Of a stretch of 64,000 bases of DNA, positions 36,191 through 45,422 are shown piece after piece. The DNA comes from Cupriavidus pinatubonensis (GTDB taxonomy: Bacteria; Pseudomonadota; Gammaproteobacteria; Burkholderiales; Burkholderiaceae), in assembly GCF_019602855.1 (NCBI RefSeq), contig NZ_CP080766.1, positions 868,001 to 932,000 of the forward strand, in the 5' to 3' direction. Each line of letters begins with the position of its first letter. Position 1 is the first letter of the stretch. The notes under the pieces were generated by a model. It was not told the DNA's origin and searched no databases. It was given only the letters and a program-made list of their open reading frames with translations. A program made the position numbers and the translations under genes.

Positions 36191-37480
36191 ATGACAACCC
36201 ATTCCTTTGCCAAGATCACGCCGCGCAAGATTGCCATCGTCGGCGCAGGCCAGGCCGGCCTGTTGCTCGGATGCGCCTTGCTCCATCAAGGTTATGCGGT
36301 CACGCTGGTGACCAACCGAACCGCAGAAGAAGTCTGGAGCGGCAAGGTGATGTCATCGCAGTGCATATTCGACCAGGCGCTCCAGATCGAGCGCAGTTTC
36401 GGGATGAACCAGTGGGAATCGCAGTGCCCCAGCGTGAACGGCATTGGGCTGACGATCCCGACTTCCGATGGCAAGGGCGAGATGGCCATCCACTGGCGTG
36501 CTCGCCTGAATGCCTATGCACAGTCGGTGGACCAGCGCGTCAAGATGCCCGGATGGATGGCGGAGTTCGAGCGTCGCGGCGGAGATCTGCGTATCGAGAA
36601 CGTCGAAATTCCCCAGCTCGAAGCATTGAGCGAAAGCCATGATCTGGTCCTGCTGGCCGGCGGCAAGGGCGAGATCGTCAACCTGCTGACCCGCAATGAT
36701 GCGCGCTCTCCCGTTCGCCAACCGCAACGCCAACTGGCACTCGCATACGTGACGGGGATGGAGCGCAGCGGCCCGTTCGAATGCGTCAATTTCAACCTGA
36801 TTCCCGGCGTTGGCGAGTATTTCGTGTTCCCAGCCCTCACCACCAAGGGCAGCAGCGAAACGCAGGCCTGTGACATCATGGTCTTCGAAGCCATTCCGGG
36901 CGGTCCCATGGACCGCTGGGCGGATGTCAAATCTGCCGACCAGCATCTGGACGTTTGCCTGGGTATCCTGCGCGACTACCTTCCCTGGGAAATCGAACGG
37001 TGCGCCAATGTCCAGCTCACCGATGCGAATGGCATCCTGAGCGGGCGTGTCACGCCGACCGTGCGTAATCCCACCCTTACGCTGCCCTCCGGCCGGATTG
37101 TGATGGGCCTCGGCGACGCCGTCATGGTCAATGATCCGATCACGGGGCAAGGCTCCAATAACGCGACCAAGGGCGCCCTGCACTATTTCGACGCCATCCT
37201 GCGCAACACTGACAAACCCTTCGACAAGGCCTGGATGCAATCCACCTTCGACGGCCTTTACGAGAGCTACGCAGAGCCTGTGATCCGTTGGACCAACTCA
37301 TTGCTGTTCCCGCCGCCGGACCACATCGTCAGGCTGCTGGCCACCGCGCAGCACGCGCCGCGCGTCGCCCAGCGCATAGCCAACGGCTTCAACGATCCGC
37401 GCGACTACGGCAGCTACTGGTTCGACGAAGACGCCACCGACGCCTGGATCGCACAAGCGTCCCAGTCCCGGGCCGCCTGA
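36191..37480 (+). CDS. StyA-like FAD-dependent monooxygenase (two-component, styrene/indole type)
   Basis: Predicted 429-aa oxygenase component. The FAD motif is GAGQAG (residues 18-23). Whole-length features of class E flavoprotein monooxygenases are visible: VTLVTNRTAEEVWSGKV after the second strand, the DLVLLAGGKGEI motif, and GLGDAVMVNDPITGQGSNNATKGA, matching the G-D-x-x-x-x-x-D-P-x-x-G-Q-G-A-N segment of StyA. It uses reduced FAD from a partner reductase to epoxidise an alkene or the pyrrole ring of indole. The reductase gene follows 73 bp later. The substrate (styrene, indole or other) cannot be fixed from sequence. Confidence 0.87.
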   Translation: MTTHSFAKITPRKIAIVGAGQAGLLLGCALLHQGYAVTLVTNRTAEEVWSGKVMSSQCIFDQALQIERSFGMNQWESQCPSVNGIGLTIPTSDGKGEMAIHWRARLNAYAQSVDQRVKMPGWMAEFERRGGDLRIENVEIPQLEALSESHDLVLLAGGKGEIVNLLTRNDARSPVRQPQRQLALAYVTGMERSGPFECVNFNLIPGVGEYFVFPALTTKGSSETQACDIMVFEAIPGGPMDRWADVKSADQHLDVCLGILRDYLPWEIERCANVQLTDANGILSGRVTPTVRNPTLTLPSGRIVMGLGDAVMVNDPITGQGSNNATKGALHYFDAILRNTDKPFDKAWMQSTFDGLYESYAEPVIRWTNSLLFPPPDHIVRLLATAQHAPRVAQRIANGFNDPRDYGSYWFDEDATDAWIAQASQSRAA

Positions 37481-37553
37481 ATACATCACCGCCCCACCAG
37501 AACAAGTCGCCTGCTTGCGCCCTCATGGCGGCAGCAGGCCACAGGAGACAACC

Positions 37554-38078
37554 ATGACCGATGCTCGCGGGTTTCGGAATGCCCTCGGCCGCTTCGCCAC
37601 TGGCGTAGCCATCGTCACAACCCGTACCGCCGATGGCGAACCGTGGGGCGTGACTGTCAACAGTTTCAGCTCGGTATCCCTGGAGCCGCGCCTGGTGCTG
37701 TGGAGCCTCGCAAAAAAGTCATACAGCCTCGAGGCATTCCGCAAGTCCGGCAGTTTCGTGATCCACGTCCTGGCGTCCGATCAGGAAGACGTCTCGAACC
37801 GCTTTGCGCGCGGTACGGACGGCAAGTTCGCTGGAATCTCGTGCACCGACGGTATCGGGGGAGCCCCTGTTCTGCCAGGCTGCGCAGCGGTCTTCCAGTG
37901 CCGCAACGCACAGCAGTACGACGGCGGCGACCACATCATATTCATTGGCGAGGTCCATCATTTCGACACATCGGACCGCGAATCCCTGCTCTTCTATCAG
38001 GGCAGCTATACCCGCGCCGCCAACTCGCTCACCGACCTTGCAGAACGCATCCGCAGCGAACAGGTCGCAGCGGCCTGA
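37554..38078 (+). CDS. Flavin reductase (StyB/HpaC type)
   Basis: Predicted 174-aa NAD(P)H:flavin oxidoreductase. It opens with RGFRNALGRFATGVAIVTTRTADGEPWGVTVNSFSSVSLEPRLVLWSLAKKSYSLEAFR, the standard signature of the flavin reductase-like domain, and ends with GDHIIFIGEVHHFD, carrying the G-x-H-x-I-x-x-G-x-V segment. AGGAG precedes the ATG at 37554. It supplies reduced flavin to the StyA-like oxygenase encoded just upstream. Confidence 0.92.
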   Translation: MTDARGFRNALGRFATGVAIVTTRTADGEPWGVTVNSFSSVSLEPRLVLWSLAKKSYSLEAFRKSGSFVIHVLASDQEDVSNRFARGTDGKFAGISCTDGIGGAPVLPGCAAVFQCRNAQQYDGGDHIIFIGEVHHFDTSDRESLLFYQGSYTRAANSLTDLAERIRSEQVAAA

Positions 38079-38175
38079 ATGCCACGCGCGGCCGTGCGCG
38101 CAGGCCGACTGCAGGCCAATGCAGCCACCAGACGCATTGCCCTGCCCCTTCTTATCCTTGCCCCCGGGATCATCC

Positions 38176-39777
38176 ATGTCAACCTATGACGCCGTGATTG
38201 TCGGCAGTGGTATCAATTCGCTTGTCTGCGCTGCCGTCCTGGCGCGGCGCGGCAAGCGCGTCTGCGTGCTCGAACGCAACAGCACGCTGGGCGGATGCAT
38301 TCGCACCGAGGCCCTGCACGCACCGGGCTACCTGCACGATACGTTGTCCACGGCACACCCGCTGTTCGTCACGTCGCCCGGCTATGCGGAGCTGAAGGAC
38401 GATCTCCATCAGGCGGGACTCAGCTATGCCAATAACGACACGCCCACAGGCGTATTGCTGCCCGACAATCGCTCGCTGATTCTGGCTACGTCCCGCGAGC
38501 GCAATGTCAGCGCCTTCAATGCCCTGGCAAGCGGCGACGGCGATGCCTATCTGGCCGCCATGCAGGAGGTCGAGCAGAATGCCGGCCTCGTGTTCTCGCT
38601 GCTCGGCAACGAACTGTGGAGTGCCGATGTAGCAAAGACGGTGGCCGGCCGCCTCTGGAAGCAGGGTGTGCATGACACGGTCGCCTTCTTTTCCCCTGCA
38701 CTGATGAGTTGCCGGAGCTGGCTGGAGACCCGCATCCGGTCCGACCTGGTCCGGGCGCTGCTGGCGCCCTGGGTATTGCATACCGGCCTTGGTCCGGAGA
38801 GCGCCATGTCCGCGCTGATGGGTAAAGTGGTCGCGTTCAGCCTGGAGGCGGTGGGACTTCCGATCGTCCAGGGTGGAAATGCCCGCACTGTGGAGGCATT
38901 CCGCCAAATCGTGGAAAGCCACGGCGGTGCTTTCCACGTCAATGCCGACGTCGAGGACGTCCTGGTCGAAAACGGCTCGGCGCGCGGCGTACGGACGCGG
39001 GACGATCGCGTATTCATGGGCAAGGAGATCATCTGCAACGTCACGCCCGGGCAGCTCTACGGCAAGCTGCTGGCCCCCGCGCATGTTCCACCAGCCCTGC
39101 GGCAGCAAGCGGCGGAATATCGGTATGGCAAGGGCAATATGCAGATCCACCTGTCGTTGTCAGCCCCGCCGGACTGGCCCCACGCGCATTTGCGGAACGT
39201 CATCTACCTGCACCTTACCTCGGGTCTGGACGGCGTCTCCAGGGCAGTCAGCGAAGCGGAGCGCGGACTGCTTCCGGCCGAAGGCACGATCTGTGTGGCG
39301 CAGCCTTGCGCAGTTGACCCGTCCCGGAGCCCGGCTGGCGGCTGGGTGCTCTGGATCCAGGTCCCCGAGTGCCCGCGCACGATCAAAGGCGATGCCTTGG
39401 GAGAAATCGACGCCCCGGCGGACGGCCGCTGGACACCGGAAATCAGAGAGCGCTACGCCGACCGGATCATCGACCGCATTGCGCGTCAGGTGCCCAACCT
39501 GAAGGCAAGCATCGTCGGTCGGACTGTCCTGTCGCCCGCGGACCTCGAAGCGATGAACATCAATCTCGTCGGCGGCGATCCTTATTCCGGCGAATGCAGC
39601 ATTGATCAGTTCATGGTCTGGCGGCCGCTTCGGGGCGCCAGGAATCATGCAACGCCGGTTAAACATTTGCACCACATCGGCGCCTCTACCCATCCGGGGC
39701 CGGGGCTTGGCGGTACGTCCGGCTACCACGTCGCCAATGCGCTGGCACGGAAGCGGGCGAAATCAAACCGAACATGA
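38176..39777 (+). CDS. Phytoene-dehydrogenase-like FAD oxidoreductase
   Basis: Predicted 533-aa member of the CrtI/PYROXD2-like FAD family. The dinucleotide motif is YDAVIVGSGINSLVCAAVLARRGKRVCVLERNSTLGG with the following G-G-C-I-R-T; the C-terminal FAD signature is HHIGASTHPGPGLGGTSGYHVANALA. There are no carotenoid genes here, so desaturation of another substrate is likely. A longer frame upstream runs through the flavin reductase gene in another frame and is not used; the ATG at 38176 has a weak GGGAT. It closes the AraC-SDR-StyA-StyB cluster and is the least expected member. Confidence 0.87.
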   Translation: MSTYDAVIVGSGINSLVCAAVLARRGKRVCVLERNSTLGGCIRTEALHAPGYLHDTLSTAHPLFVTSPGYAELKDDLHQAGLSYANNDTPTGVLLPDNRSLILATSRERNVSAFNALASGDGDAYLAAMQEVEQNAGLVFSLLGNELWSADVAKTVAGRLWKQGVHDTVAFFSPALMSCRSWLETRIRSDLVRALLAPWVLHTGLGPESAMSALMGKVVAFSLEAVGLPIVQGGNARTVEAFRQIVESHGGAFHVNADVEDVLVENGSARGVRTRDDRVFMGKEIICNVTPGQLYGKLLAPAHVPPALRQQAAEYRYGKGNMQIHLSLSAPPDWPHAHLRNVIYLHLTSGLDGVSRAVSEAERGLLPAEGTICVAQPCAVDPSRSPAGGWVLWIQVPECPRTIKGDALGEIDAPADGRWTPEIRERYADRIIDRIARQVPNLKASIVGRTVLSPADLEAMNINLVGGDPYSGECSIDQFMVWRPLRGARNHATPVKHLHHIGASTHPGPGLGGTSGYHVANALARKRAKSNRT

Positions 39778-40010
39778 AAAGCTCTGACAGGAGACGACCA
39801 GACAGGACCAACGGAGTGAGTCGGCGCTCAAAGGATCCTCGCTTGTCCCGTGTGTCACCATGATGACGCGCAGAGATCGGACAGCCTCGCAACCCCTCGG
39901 TGTTTCCCCGAGATTGTCCTGACCGTGCCTTACCCTAATAATCGCGCCCTCAACCACCATCGTGCAGGCGCAGCAAGGCGTGGTCAGCAAAGGATAAAGA
40001 GGTAGCCCCG

Positions 40011-40283
40011 ATGTTCCGCTTCGAGTATGGACCGAGCAATGTTTATGTACAGCTTGGCTTCGAGGACGCCGAAGAAATCCCCCTCAAGGCGGGAATCGTG
40101 AAGGACATCACCGATCGGATTCGGTGTGCCGGACTGACGCTGTCGGACGCCGCCGCCATGCTCGGGACGTCGCAATCAGATCTGCTCCTGGCGCTTTGCG
40201 GGAAACTCCAGTCTTTTCGGGCGGCGGAGCTGCTCGCTTGGCTTGATCGCCTGAGCTTCCCCTTGCAGTTGAAGAACCGCTAG
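40011..40283 (+). CDS. Small helix-turn-helix protein (XRE/HigA-like)
   Basis: Predicted 90-aa protein. The segment GIVKDITDRIRCAGLTLSDAAAMLGTSQSDLLLALCGKLQSFRAAELLAWLDRL matches the HTH of XRE-type or HigA2-like antitoxin domains (HTH_37). There is no toxin gene upstream, where an antitoxin of this class would have its partner. GAGG precedes the start. Its TAG stop is shared head-on with that of the converging hydrolase gene in a single CTAG. Confidence 0.7.
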   Translation: MFRFEYGPSNVYVQLGFEDAEEIPLKAGIVKDITDRIRCAGLTLSDAAAMLGTSQSDLLLALCGKLQSFRAAELLAWLDRLSFPLQLKNR

Positions 40284-41161
40284 CGGCCGGTCGCCTGGAG
40301 AGGCATCAGGGGAGCGGAACTTATCGCAGTACGAGCCATGAGCAGCTGGTCCCAATGCGCGTCTGTCATGCCGGATATCCAGGTATTGTGTGTCGCCGTG
40401 GGCAACACGAGTAGCGTGGATGATCCCCGGCTGGCGAGTTGTTTTTGAAGTGCCAGTCCCGCCTGAGGGCCCACCAACTCGTCCTGACCGGCTACCAGAA
40501 CGGCGGAAAGCCCGTGATAGTTCGCAAGCGCCACGCTGGAATCGAACGGAGACTTCAATAGCAGGCGGACCGGGATAAACCACATTTTCCGAGCCGCTGT
40601 CTCTCGCAGGCTGGAGAACGGCGTAATCAGCACCAGCCTGTCAACACGCTCTGGCATGGCCGCTGCAACTTGCGCCGCCACGCCACTTCCCAAAGACTCG
40701 CCCACAAGTGTCACGCGGCCGGGCCAGCGCTGGGAAATCTCGCGCATCAAAGCCATCGCAGAGGGAACAATGGTGGCCTGCGAAGGCTTTCCCCGATTGG
40801 GGCCAAAGCCGGGATACTCGGCCAGAACAAGCCGGTACCCTCTGGTGTTGAAGACCTTGGCCAGGCTGAGCCGCTCGAAGGCATTGCCGTCGTTTCCGTG
40901 AAAGAAGAGCGCTGTTTTCGTCGATGCATCAACGACCGGAGGCTCCACCACGATCGCATTCAAGCCTGGAATGATCCGGGCTTTGGCTTCTACCGCCTTT
41001 TCCCGCCACAGTGACTCGTCGGCCGTCACCGGGAAATAGATGAAGTGATCCTGGCGCACATACATCCACACCAGAATCACGCAGTAGATCAGCGCGGCAA
41101 TGAGCGGCGTTCTTCTTAAGGCCAGCCGAACTTGCATAGGAAGAGCCTTTGCTAACGTCAT
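40280..41161 (-). CDS. Membrane-anchored alpha/beta hydrolase
   Basis: Predicted 293-aa hydrolase with one N-terminal transmembrane anchor (about residues 17-34, LIAALIYCVILVWMYV) and an alpha/beta-hydrolase domain: FFHGNDGNAFERL, nucleophile elbow LVGESLGSGVAAQVA, VAGQDELVGPQAG carrying the likely Asp, and PTATHNTW with the likely His. The fold resembles YfhR/Bem46-like enzymes of unknown substrate. The exact start is unsure because neither candidate Met has a good ribosome site. Confidence 0.85.
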   Translation of the reverse strand: MTLAKALPMQVRLALRRTPLIAALIYCVILVWMYVRQDHFIYFPVTADESLWREKAVEAKARIIPGLNAIVVEPPVVDASTKTALFFHGNDGNAFERLSLAKVFNTRGYRLVLAEYPGFGPNRGKPSQATIVPSAMALMREISQRWPGRVTLVGESLGSGVAAQVAAAMPERVDRLVLITPFSSLRETAARKMWFIPVRLLLKSPFDSSVALANYHGLSAVLVAGQDELVGPQAGLALQKQLASRGSSTLLVLPTATHNTWISGMTDAHWDQLLMARTAISSAPLMPLQATGR

Positions 41162-41331
41162 GCGTCATGCGCTAACTTGCGGCATCGTCGGAAAGCGAAG
41201 GTTCTCAAACGACGAGTCCGTCGATGATGGTACGCCAGTACCGGCCTATGAGGGTAGCCCGCTGCAAGAGTAAGGCGAAGACAGGACGGTTCGCCTAAAC
41301 TTTCGACAGAACGAACAGGAGGAGCCTTGCC

Positions 41332-41565
41332 ATGTCCCAGTCCCGCCGCCAGGTGTTTCGCGCTTGTCACGTCCTGGGCGCCGCGATGGTTGGACCCGCG
41401 ATTCTCCTTGGGGTGGCGCTCGCTCTCGGCGGCTGCGAAGGCGTTCCGCGAGATACCACTGCGACGCCGCCTCCGCCTCGTCAGCCAATCCCAAGCAGCG
41501 ATGACCAGTACCCGGCACCGCGGTCCGAGCGCGACACGCGCAGCCCTTCGGCACCGGCACGCTAG
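41332..41565 (+). CDS. Small proline-rich lipoprotein
   Basis: Predicted 77-aa protein with an excellent AGGAGG ribosome site. The leader ends L-A-L-G-G-C, a lipobox, so the mature part is a short lipid-anchored tail of about 43 residues rich in Pro, Ser, Arg and Asp. No family recognised. It converges with acnB, and acnB's terminator lies in between. Confidence 0.65.
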   Translation: MSQSRRQVFRACHVLGAAMVGPAILLGVALALGGCEGVPRDTTATPPPPRQPIPSSDDQYPAPRSERDTRSPSAPAR

Positions 41566-41598
41566 GAGACTGTCCGACGAGAGCAGATCTTCGGCTGA

Positions 41599-41631
41599 AT
41601 AAAAAACAAAGGGCAACCACAAGGGTTGCCC
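41599..41631 (-). terminator. Rho-independent terminator of acnB
   Basis: On the minus strand, an 8-bp stem GGGCAACC / GGTTGCCC with 5-nt loop is followed by TTTGTTTTTT. It is about 106 bp after the acnB stop and is preceded by a second, stronger hairpin at 41671-41705. Confidence 0.8.
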
Positions 41632-41670
41632 AAGGCAAAATTCTCACACCCGACTATGCATCCGTTGTCG

Positions 41671-41705
41671 CCAATGGCGCCCCCGAAAACAGGGGGCGCC
41701 ATTGG
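41671..41705. repeat. Perfect 14-bp inverted repeat downstream of acnB
   Basis: Arms CCAATGGCGCCCCC and GGGGGCGCCATTGG are separated by 7 nt (GAAAACA). There is no T-tract on either side. It sits 32 bp after the acnB stop and 40 bp before its terminator. Confidence 0.9.
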
Positions 41706-41736
41706 TGGTGGTGGCGTCGGGGTGCCGCGGAGAACC

Positions 41737-44328
41737 TTACAGGTTCACGCCATCAGCGACTTCCTTGAAGTCCTCGATCTGGTCGAAGTTCATGTACTTG
41801 TAGATCTTGTCGCCATTCTGGTTAATGACGCCAATATCGGCCATGTACTCTTCCTTCGAAGGGATCTTGCCCAGACGCGAGCAGATCGCGGCCAGTTCGG
41901 CCGAACCCAGGTACACGTTGGTGTTCTTGCCCAGACGGTTCGGGAAGTTGCGGGTCGAGGTCGACATCACCGTCGCGCCCTCGCGCACCTGTGCCTGGTT
42001 ACCCATGCACAGCGAGCAGCCCGGCATTTCGGTACGCGCACCGGCCGTGCCGAACACGCCGTAGTGGCCTTCTTCGGTCAGCTGCTTCTGGTCCATCTTG
42101 GTCGGCGGGGCCACCCACAGCTTGACCGGGATGTCGCGCTTGCCTTCCAGCAGCTTCGAAGCGGCACGGAAGTGGCCGATGTTGGTCATGCACGAACCGA
42201 TGAACACTTCGTCAATCTTGGCGCCAGCCACGTCCGACAGCGTCTTCACGTCGTCCGGATCGTTCGGGCAAGCCACGATTGGCTCATGGATGTCGGCCAG
42301 GTCGATCTCGATCACGGCAGCGTATTCGGCGTCGGCATCCGGAGCCAGCAGTTCCGGCTTGGCCAGCCATGCTTGCATGGCTTCGATGCGGCGCTGCAGG
42401 CTGCGCGGGTCCTGGTAGCCCTGGGCGATCATCCACTTCAGCAGCGTGATGTTGCTGTTGATGTATTCGATGATCGGTTCCTTGTTCAGGTGCACCGAGC
42501 AACCGGCGGCCGAACGCTCGGCGGAAGCATCTGACAGTTCGAACGCTTGCTCGACCTTCAGGTCAGGCAGGCCTTCGATTTCGAGGATGCGGCCCGAGAA
42601 GATGTTCGTCTTGCCTTGCTTGGCCACGGTCAGCAGGCCTTGCTTGATTGCGTACAGCGGGATCGCGTTGACCAGGTCACGCAGGGTCACGCCAGGCTGC
42701 ATCTTGCCCTTGAAGCGGACCAGCACCGATTCCGGCATGTCCAGCGGCATCACGCCGGTGGCAGCGGCAAAGGCGACCAGGCCCGAACCGGCCGGGAAGC
42801 TGATGCCGATCGGGAAGCGGGTGTGCGAGTCGCCGCCCGTGCCGACGGTGTCGGGCAGCAGCATGCGGTTCAGCCACGAGTGGATCACGCCGTCGCCCGG
42901 ACGCAGCGAGATACCGCCGCGGGTCGAAATGAATTCGGGCAGCGTGTGGTGGGTCTTGACGTCGACCGGCTTCGGATACGCCGCAGTGTGGCAGAACGAC
43001 TGCATCACCAGGTCGGCCGAGAAGCCCAGGCAGGCCAGGTCCTTCAGCTCGTCGCGGGTCATCGGGCCGGTGGTGTCTTGCGAGCCCACCGAGGTCATCT
43101 TCGGTTCGCAGTACGTGCCCGGACGGATGCCCTTGCCTTCCGGCAGGCCGCAGGCGCGGCCGACCATCTTCTGGGCCAGCGTGAAGCCCTTGCCAGTGTC
43201 GGCCGGGTTCTGCGGCAGGCGGAACAGCGTCGACGGGGCCAGGCCCAACGCTTCGCGGGCCTTGGCGGTCAGGCCACGGCCGACGATCAGCGGAATGCGG
43301 CCGCCGGCGCGGACTTCGTCGAACAGCACGTCGGACTTGACCTTGAACTCGGCGATCACTTCACCGTTCTTCAGGGCCTTGCCTTCGTACGGGCGCAGTT
43401 CCACCACGTCGCCCATTTCCATCTGCGACACGTCCAGCTCGATCGGCAGCGCGCCGGCGTCTTCCATAGTGTTGTAGAAGATCGGGGCGATCTTGCTGCC
43501 CAGGCACACGCCGCCAAAGCGCTTGTTCGGGATGAAGGGGATGTCTTCGCCGGTGAACCACAGTACCGAGTTAGTGGCCGACTTGCGGCTCGAACCGGTA
43601 CCGACCACGTCGCCGACGTAGGCAACCAGATTGCCCTTCTCGGCCAGCGACTGGATGAACTTGATCGGGCCGCGCTTGCCGTCTTCTTCGGGCTGGAACG
43701 CCGCGCCTTCACGCTTGTTCTTCAGCATGGCCAGCGCGTGCATCGGGATGTCCGGGCGCGTGGTGGCGTCCGGAGCCGGCGACAGGTCGTCGGTGTTGGT
43801 TTCGCCCGGCACCTTGAACACGGTGATGGTCAGGCTCTGCGGCACTTCCGGGCGGCTCGTGAACCACTCGGCGTCGGCCCAGCTCTGCAGCACGGCCTTG
43901 GCGTTGGCGTTGCCCTTGTCTGCGAGTTCCTTGACGTCGTGGAAGGCGTCGAACATCAGCAGGGTCTTCTTGAGCGCATCAGCGGCGACGGTGCCGACTT
44001 CGGCATCGGCCAGCAGCGAAATCAGCGGGGCGATGTTGTAGCCGCCGAGCATGGTGCCCAGCAGTTCGGTCGCCTTGGCGCGCGAGATCAGCTTGCAGCT
44101 GTCCTTGCCCTGGGCAACGGCGGCCAGGAAGGCAGCCTTGACCTTGGCGGCGTCATCCACACCGGCAGGCACGCGGTTGGTGATCAGGTCGACCAGGACC
44201 TGTTCTTCGCCGGCCGGCGGGTTCTTCAGCAGGTCGACCAGCTCGGCGGTCTGCTTTGCCGACAGCGGCAGCGGAGGAATGCCAAGCGCGGCGCGTTCGG
44301 CAACATGGGCGCGATAGTTTTCAAGCAT
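41737..44328 (-). CDS. acnB: Aconitate hydratase B
   Basis: Full-length AcnB of 863 aa, interconverting citrate and isocitrate in the TCA cycle, and able to act in the 2-methylcitrate pathway in some bacteria. The N-terminal HEAT-like domain ([22 protein letters not shown]) is AcnB-specific. Active-site segments include [21 protein letters not shown] and the 4Fe-4S cluster Cys pair in [11 protein letters not shown], with a further Cys in [15 protein letters not shown]. Apo-AcnB of other bacteria binds mRNA, so post-transcriptional control is possible. It is monocistronic with hairpins behind it and a palindrome in its promoter region. Confidence 0.98.
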   Translation of the reverse strand: MLENYRAHVAERAALGIPPLPLSAKQTAELVDLLKNPPAGEEQVLVDLITNRVPAGVDDAAKVKAAFLAAVAQGKDSCKLISRAKATELLGTMLGGYNIAPLISLLADAEVGTVAADALKKTLLMFDAFHDVKELADKGNANAKAVLQSWADAEWFTSRPEVPQSLTITVFKVPGETNTDDLSPAPDATTRPDIPMHALAMLKNKREGAAFQPEEDGKRGPIKFIQSLAEKGNLVAYVGDVVGTGSSRKSATNSVLWFTGEDIPFIPNKRFGGVCLGSKIAPIFYNTMEDAGALPIELDVSQMEMGDVVELRPYEGKALKNGEVIAEFKVKSDVLFDEVRAGGRIPLIVGRGLTAKAREALGLAPSTLFRLPQNPADTGKGFTLAQKMVGRACGLPEGKGIRPGTYCEPKMTSVGSQDTTGPMTRDELKDLACLGFSADLVMQSFCHTAAYPKPVDVKTHHTLPEFISTRGGISLRPGDGVIHSWLNRMLLPDTVGTGGDSHTRFPIGISFPAGSGLVAFAAATGVMPLDMPESVLVRFKGKMQPGVTLRDLVNAIPLYAIKQGLLTVAKQGKTNIFSGRILEIEGLPDLKVEQAFELSDASAERSAAGCSVHLNKEPIIEYINSNITLLKWMIAQGYQDPRSLQRRIEAMQAWLAKPELLAPDADAEYAAVIEIDLADIHEPIVACPNDPDDVKTLSDVAGAKIDEVFIGSCMTNIGHFRAASKLLEGKRDIPVKLWVAPPTKMDQKQLTEEGHYGVFGTAGARTEMPGCSLCMGNQAQVREGATVMSTSTRNFPNRLGKNTNVYLGSAELAAICSRLGKIPSKEEYMADIGVINQNGDKIYKYMNFDQIEDFKEVADGVNL

Positions 44329-44407
44329 GGGAACCTGCTTAGTAATTGGGTTGTAGAAATTCCGTTGACGTCGCGATTGTAGTCGGAAGCGCCGCCTCGG
44401 TCAAATG

Positions 44408-44426
44408 TCTTATATCTTATATAAGA
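44408..44426 (-). promoter_or_regulatory. Palindromic operator-like site in the acnB promoter region
   Basis: TCTTATATAAGA (44415-44426) is a perfect 12-bp palindrome, preceded by an extra half copy TCTTATA at 44408. It lies 80-98 bp before the acnB start in AT-rich sequence and overlaps TATA-like hexamers that could be the -10 element. The shape suggests a dimeric (for example GntR-type) regulator site. Confidence 0.5.
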
Positions 44427-44777
44427 GTGAAAAATAAAAATCTCTTTCTTAACAACCACTTACAAACCATCAAATCTGTCGATCAGCATGATCGACTACC
44501 CGAGTAGTGTAGTGGGGATTGATGGTGGCGCCAGTTATTTGGCACCGGCCGGAAACTCACGCCGATCGGGGGCGGGCCGGACGCGCACCGGCAACTCAAG
44601 TTCCGCGAGCAATACGCGTTAACCATGCAGCAGGCGTGCACCGCACGCCTGCTGGCGCAGCCATGCCTGCTCCCTTTCCGCTCAAACGGCCAAGCTGAAA
44701 GGGTTTCTCCCTTTTTTTCGGCCCTTTGCTGGCCTGCGATTCCGCAAGAATGGCAGGCATTCCGATACAGGCTTCTC
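44427..44777. other. Intergenic region between divergent acnB and fliL
   Basis: Contains the promoter side of fliL. I found no convincing sigma28 (TAAA-N15-GCCGATAA) or sigma54 element. A weak 6-bp hairpin followed by T (44698-44718) could be an attenuator-like structure but has no gene to terminate. An open frame in phase with fliL starts at 44625 but lacks a ribosome site. Confidence 0.4.
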
Positions 44778-45272
44778 ATGGCGAACACGGCTTCTCCTTC
44801 CCAGATTGGCGGCACCTCAAGCAAGCGAGGCCGCATGCTGCTGATTGGCGGCGGCGTGCTGATCCTGGCTCTGGGCGCCGGAGGATTCGTGCTGGGCAGC
44901 ATCCTGAGCAACCGGCAGCCGGCGGTACCCGCCGCACCGGCCGCGCCCGTGATCCCGCCGCCCATCTTCGTGCCGCTGGACGCCTTCACCGTGAACCTCA
45001 AGGGCGAGGACGGCGATCGCTTCCTGCATACCGGCCTGTCGCTCAAAGTGGCGGACGCCGACACGCAGGCACGCATGACGCAGTACCTGCCCGAAGCCCG
45101 CAGCCGCATCCTGCTGCTGCTGTCAGCCCGGCAACCGGCGGATCTCGCCACGGTGGAAGGCAAGCGCAAGCTGGCCGATGACATCCGCAACGCGATCAAT
45201 CAGCCGTTCGCGACAGGACTGCCGCCGCAGCGCGTGCTCGACGTGTTGTTCACCTCCTTCGTGGTGCAGTAA
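44778..45272 (+). CDS. fliL: Flagellar basal-body protein FliL
   Basis: Predicted 164-aa inner-membrane protein: short cytoplasmic N-terminus, one transmembrane helix (about residues 19-40, MLLIGGGVLILALGAGGFVLGSIL), then a periplasmic domain with the FliL signature FVPLDAFTVNLKGEDGDRFLHTGLSLKV and C-terminal VLDVLFTSFVVQ. FliL stabilises the stator around the motor. It is first in the fliL-R operon, 150 bp before fliM. Confidence 0.93.
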   Translation: MANTASPSQIGGTSSKRGRMLLIGGGVLILALGAGGFVLGSILSNRQPAVPAAPAAPVIPPPIFVPLDAFTVNLKGEDGDRFLHTGLSLKVADADTQARMTQYLPEARSRILLLLSARQPADLATVEGKRKLADDIRNAINQPFATGLPPQRVLDVLFTSFVVQ

Positions 45273-45422
45273 GCCCCTGCCCCGACAGCCAACCCGATAT
45301 GAAACTGCCATCCGCCTGCCAGCAACGCCACCACCGCACCCGCATGCTTGCGGGCCGCCGTGCGCGCTGACGCGGATATGGACAGTTCGATTCACACCGC
45401 AGCATAAGGGGCAGGACACCAG

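Noticed and set aside
37804..38175. N-terminal extension of the phytoene-dehydrogenase-like protein
   Set aside because: The extra codons overlap the flavin reductase gene in another frame and precede the normal N-terminal FAD motif; the ATG at 38176 fits the family start.
40011..40283. Toxin-antitoxin module at the small HTH gene
   Set aside because: The HTH resembles HigA-type antitoxins, but no toxin-like frame lies immediately upstream or downstream, so a TA system is not supported.
42547..44382. 611-codon open frame on the plus strand opposite acnB
   Set aside because: It mirrors acnB codon structure, is full of His/Gln/Arg/Asp repeats typical of an antisense shadow in GC-rich DNA, and has no recognisable domain. 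acnB is certain.
44698..44718. Hairpin followed by T residues upstream of fliL
   Set aside because: The stem has only six pairs, half of them A-T, and there is no plus-strand gene upstream to terminate. Not listed as a terminator.
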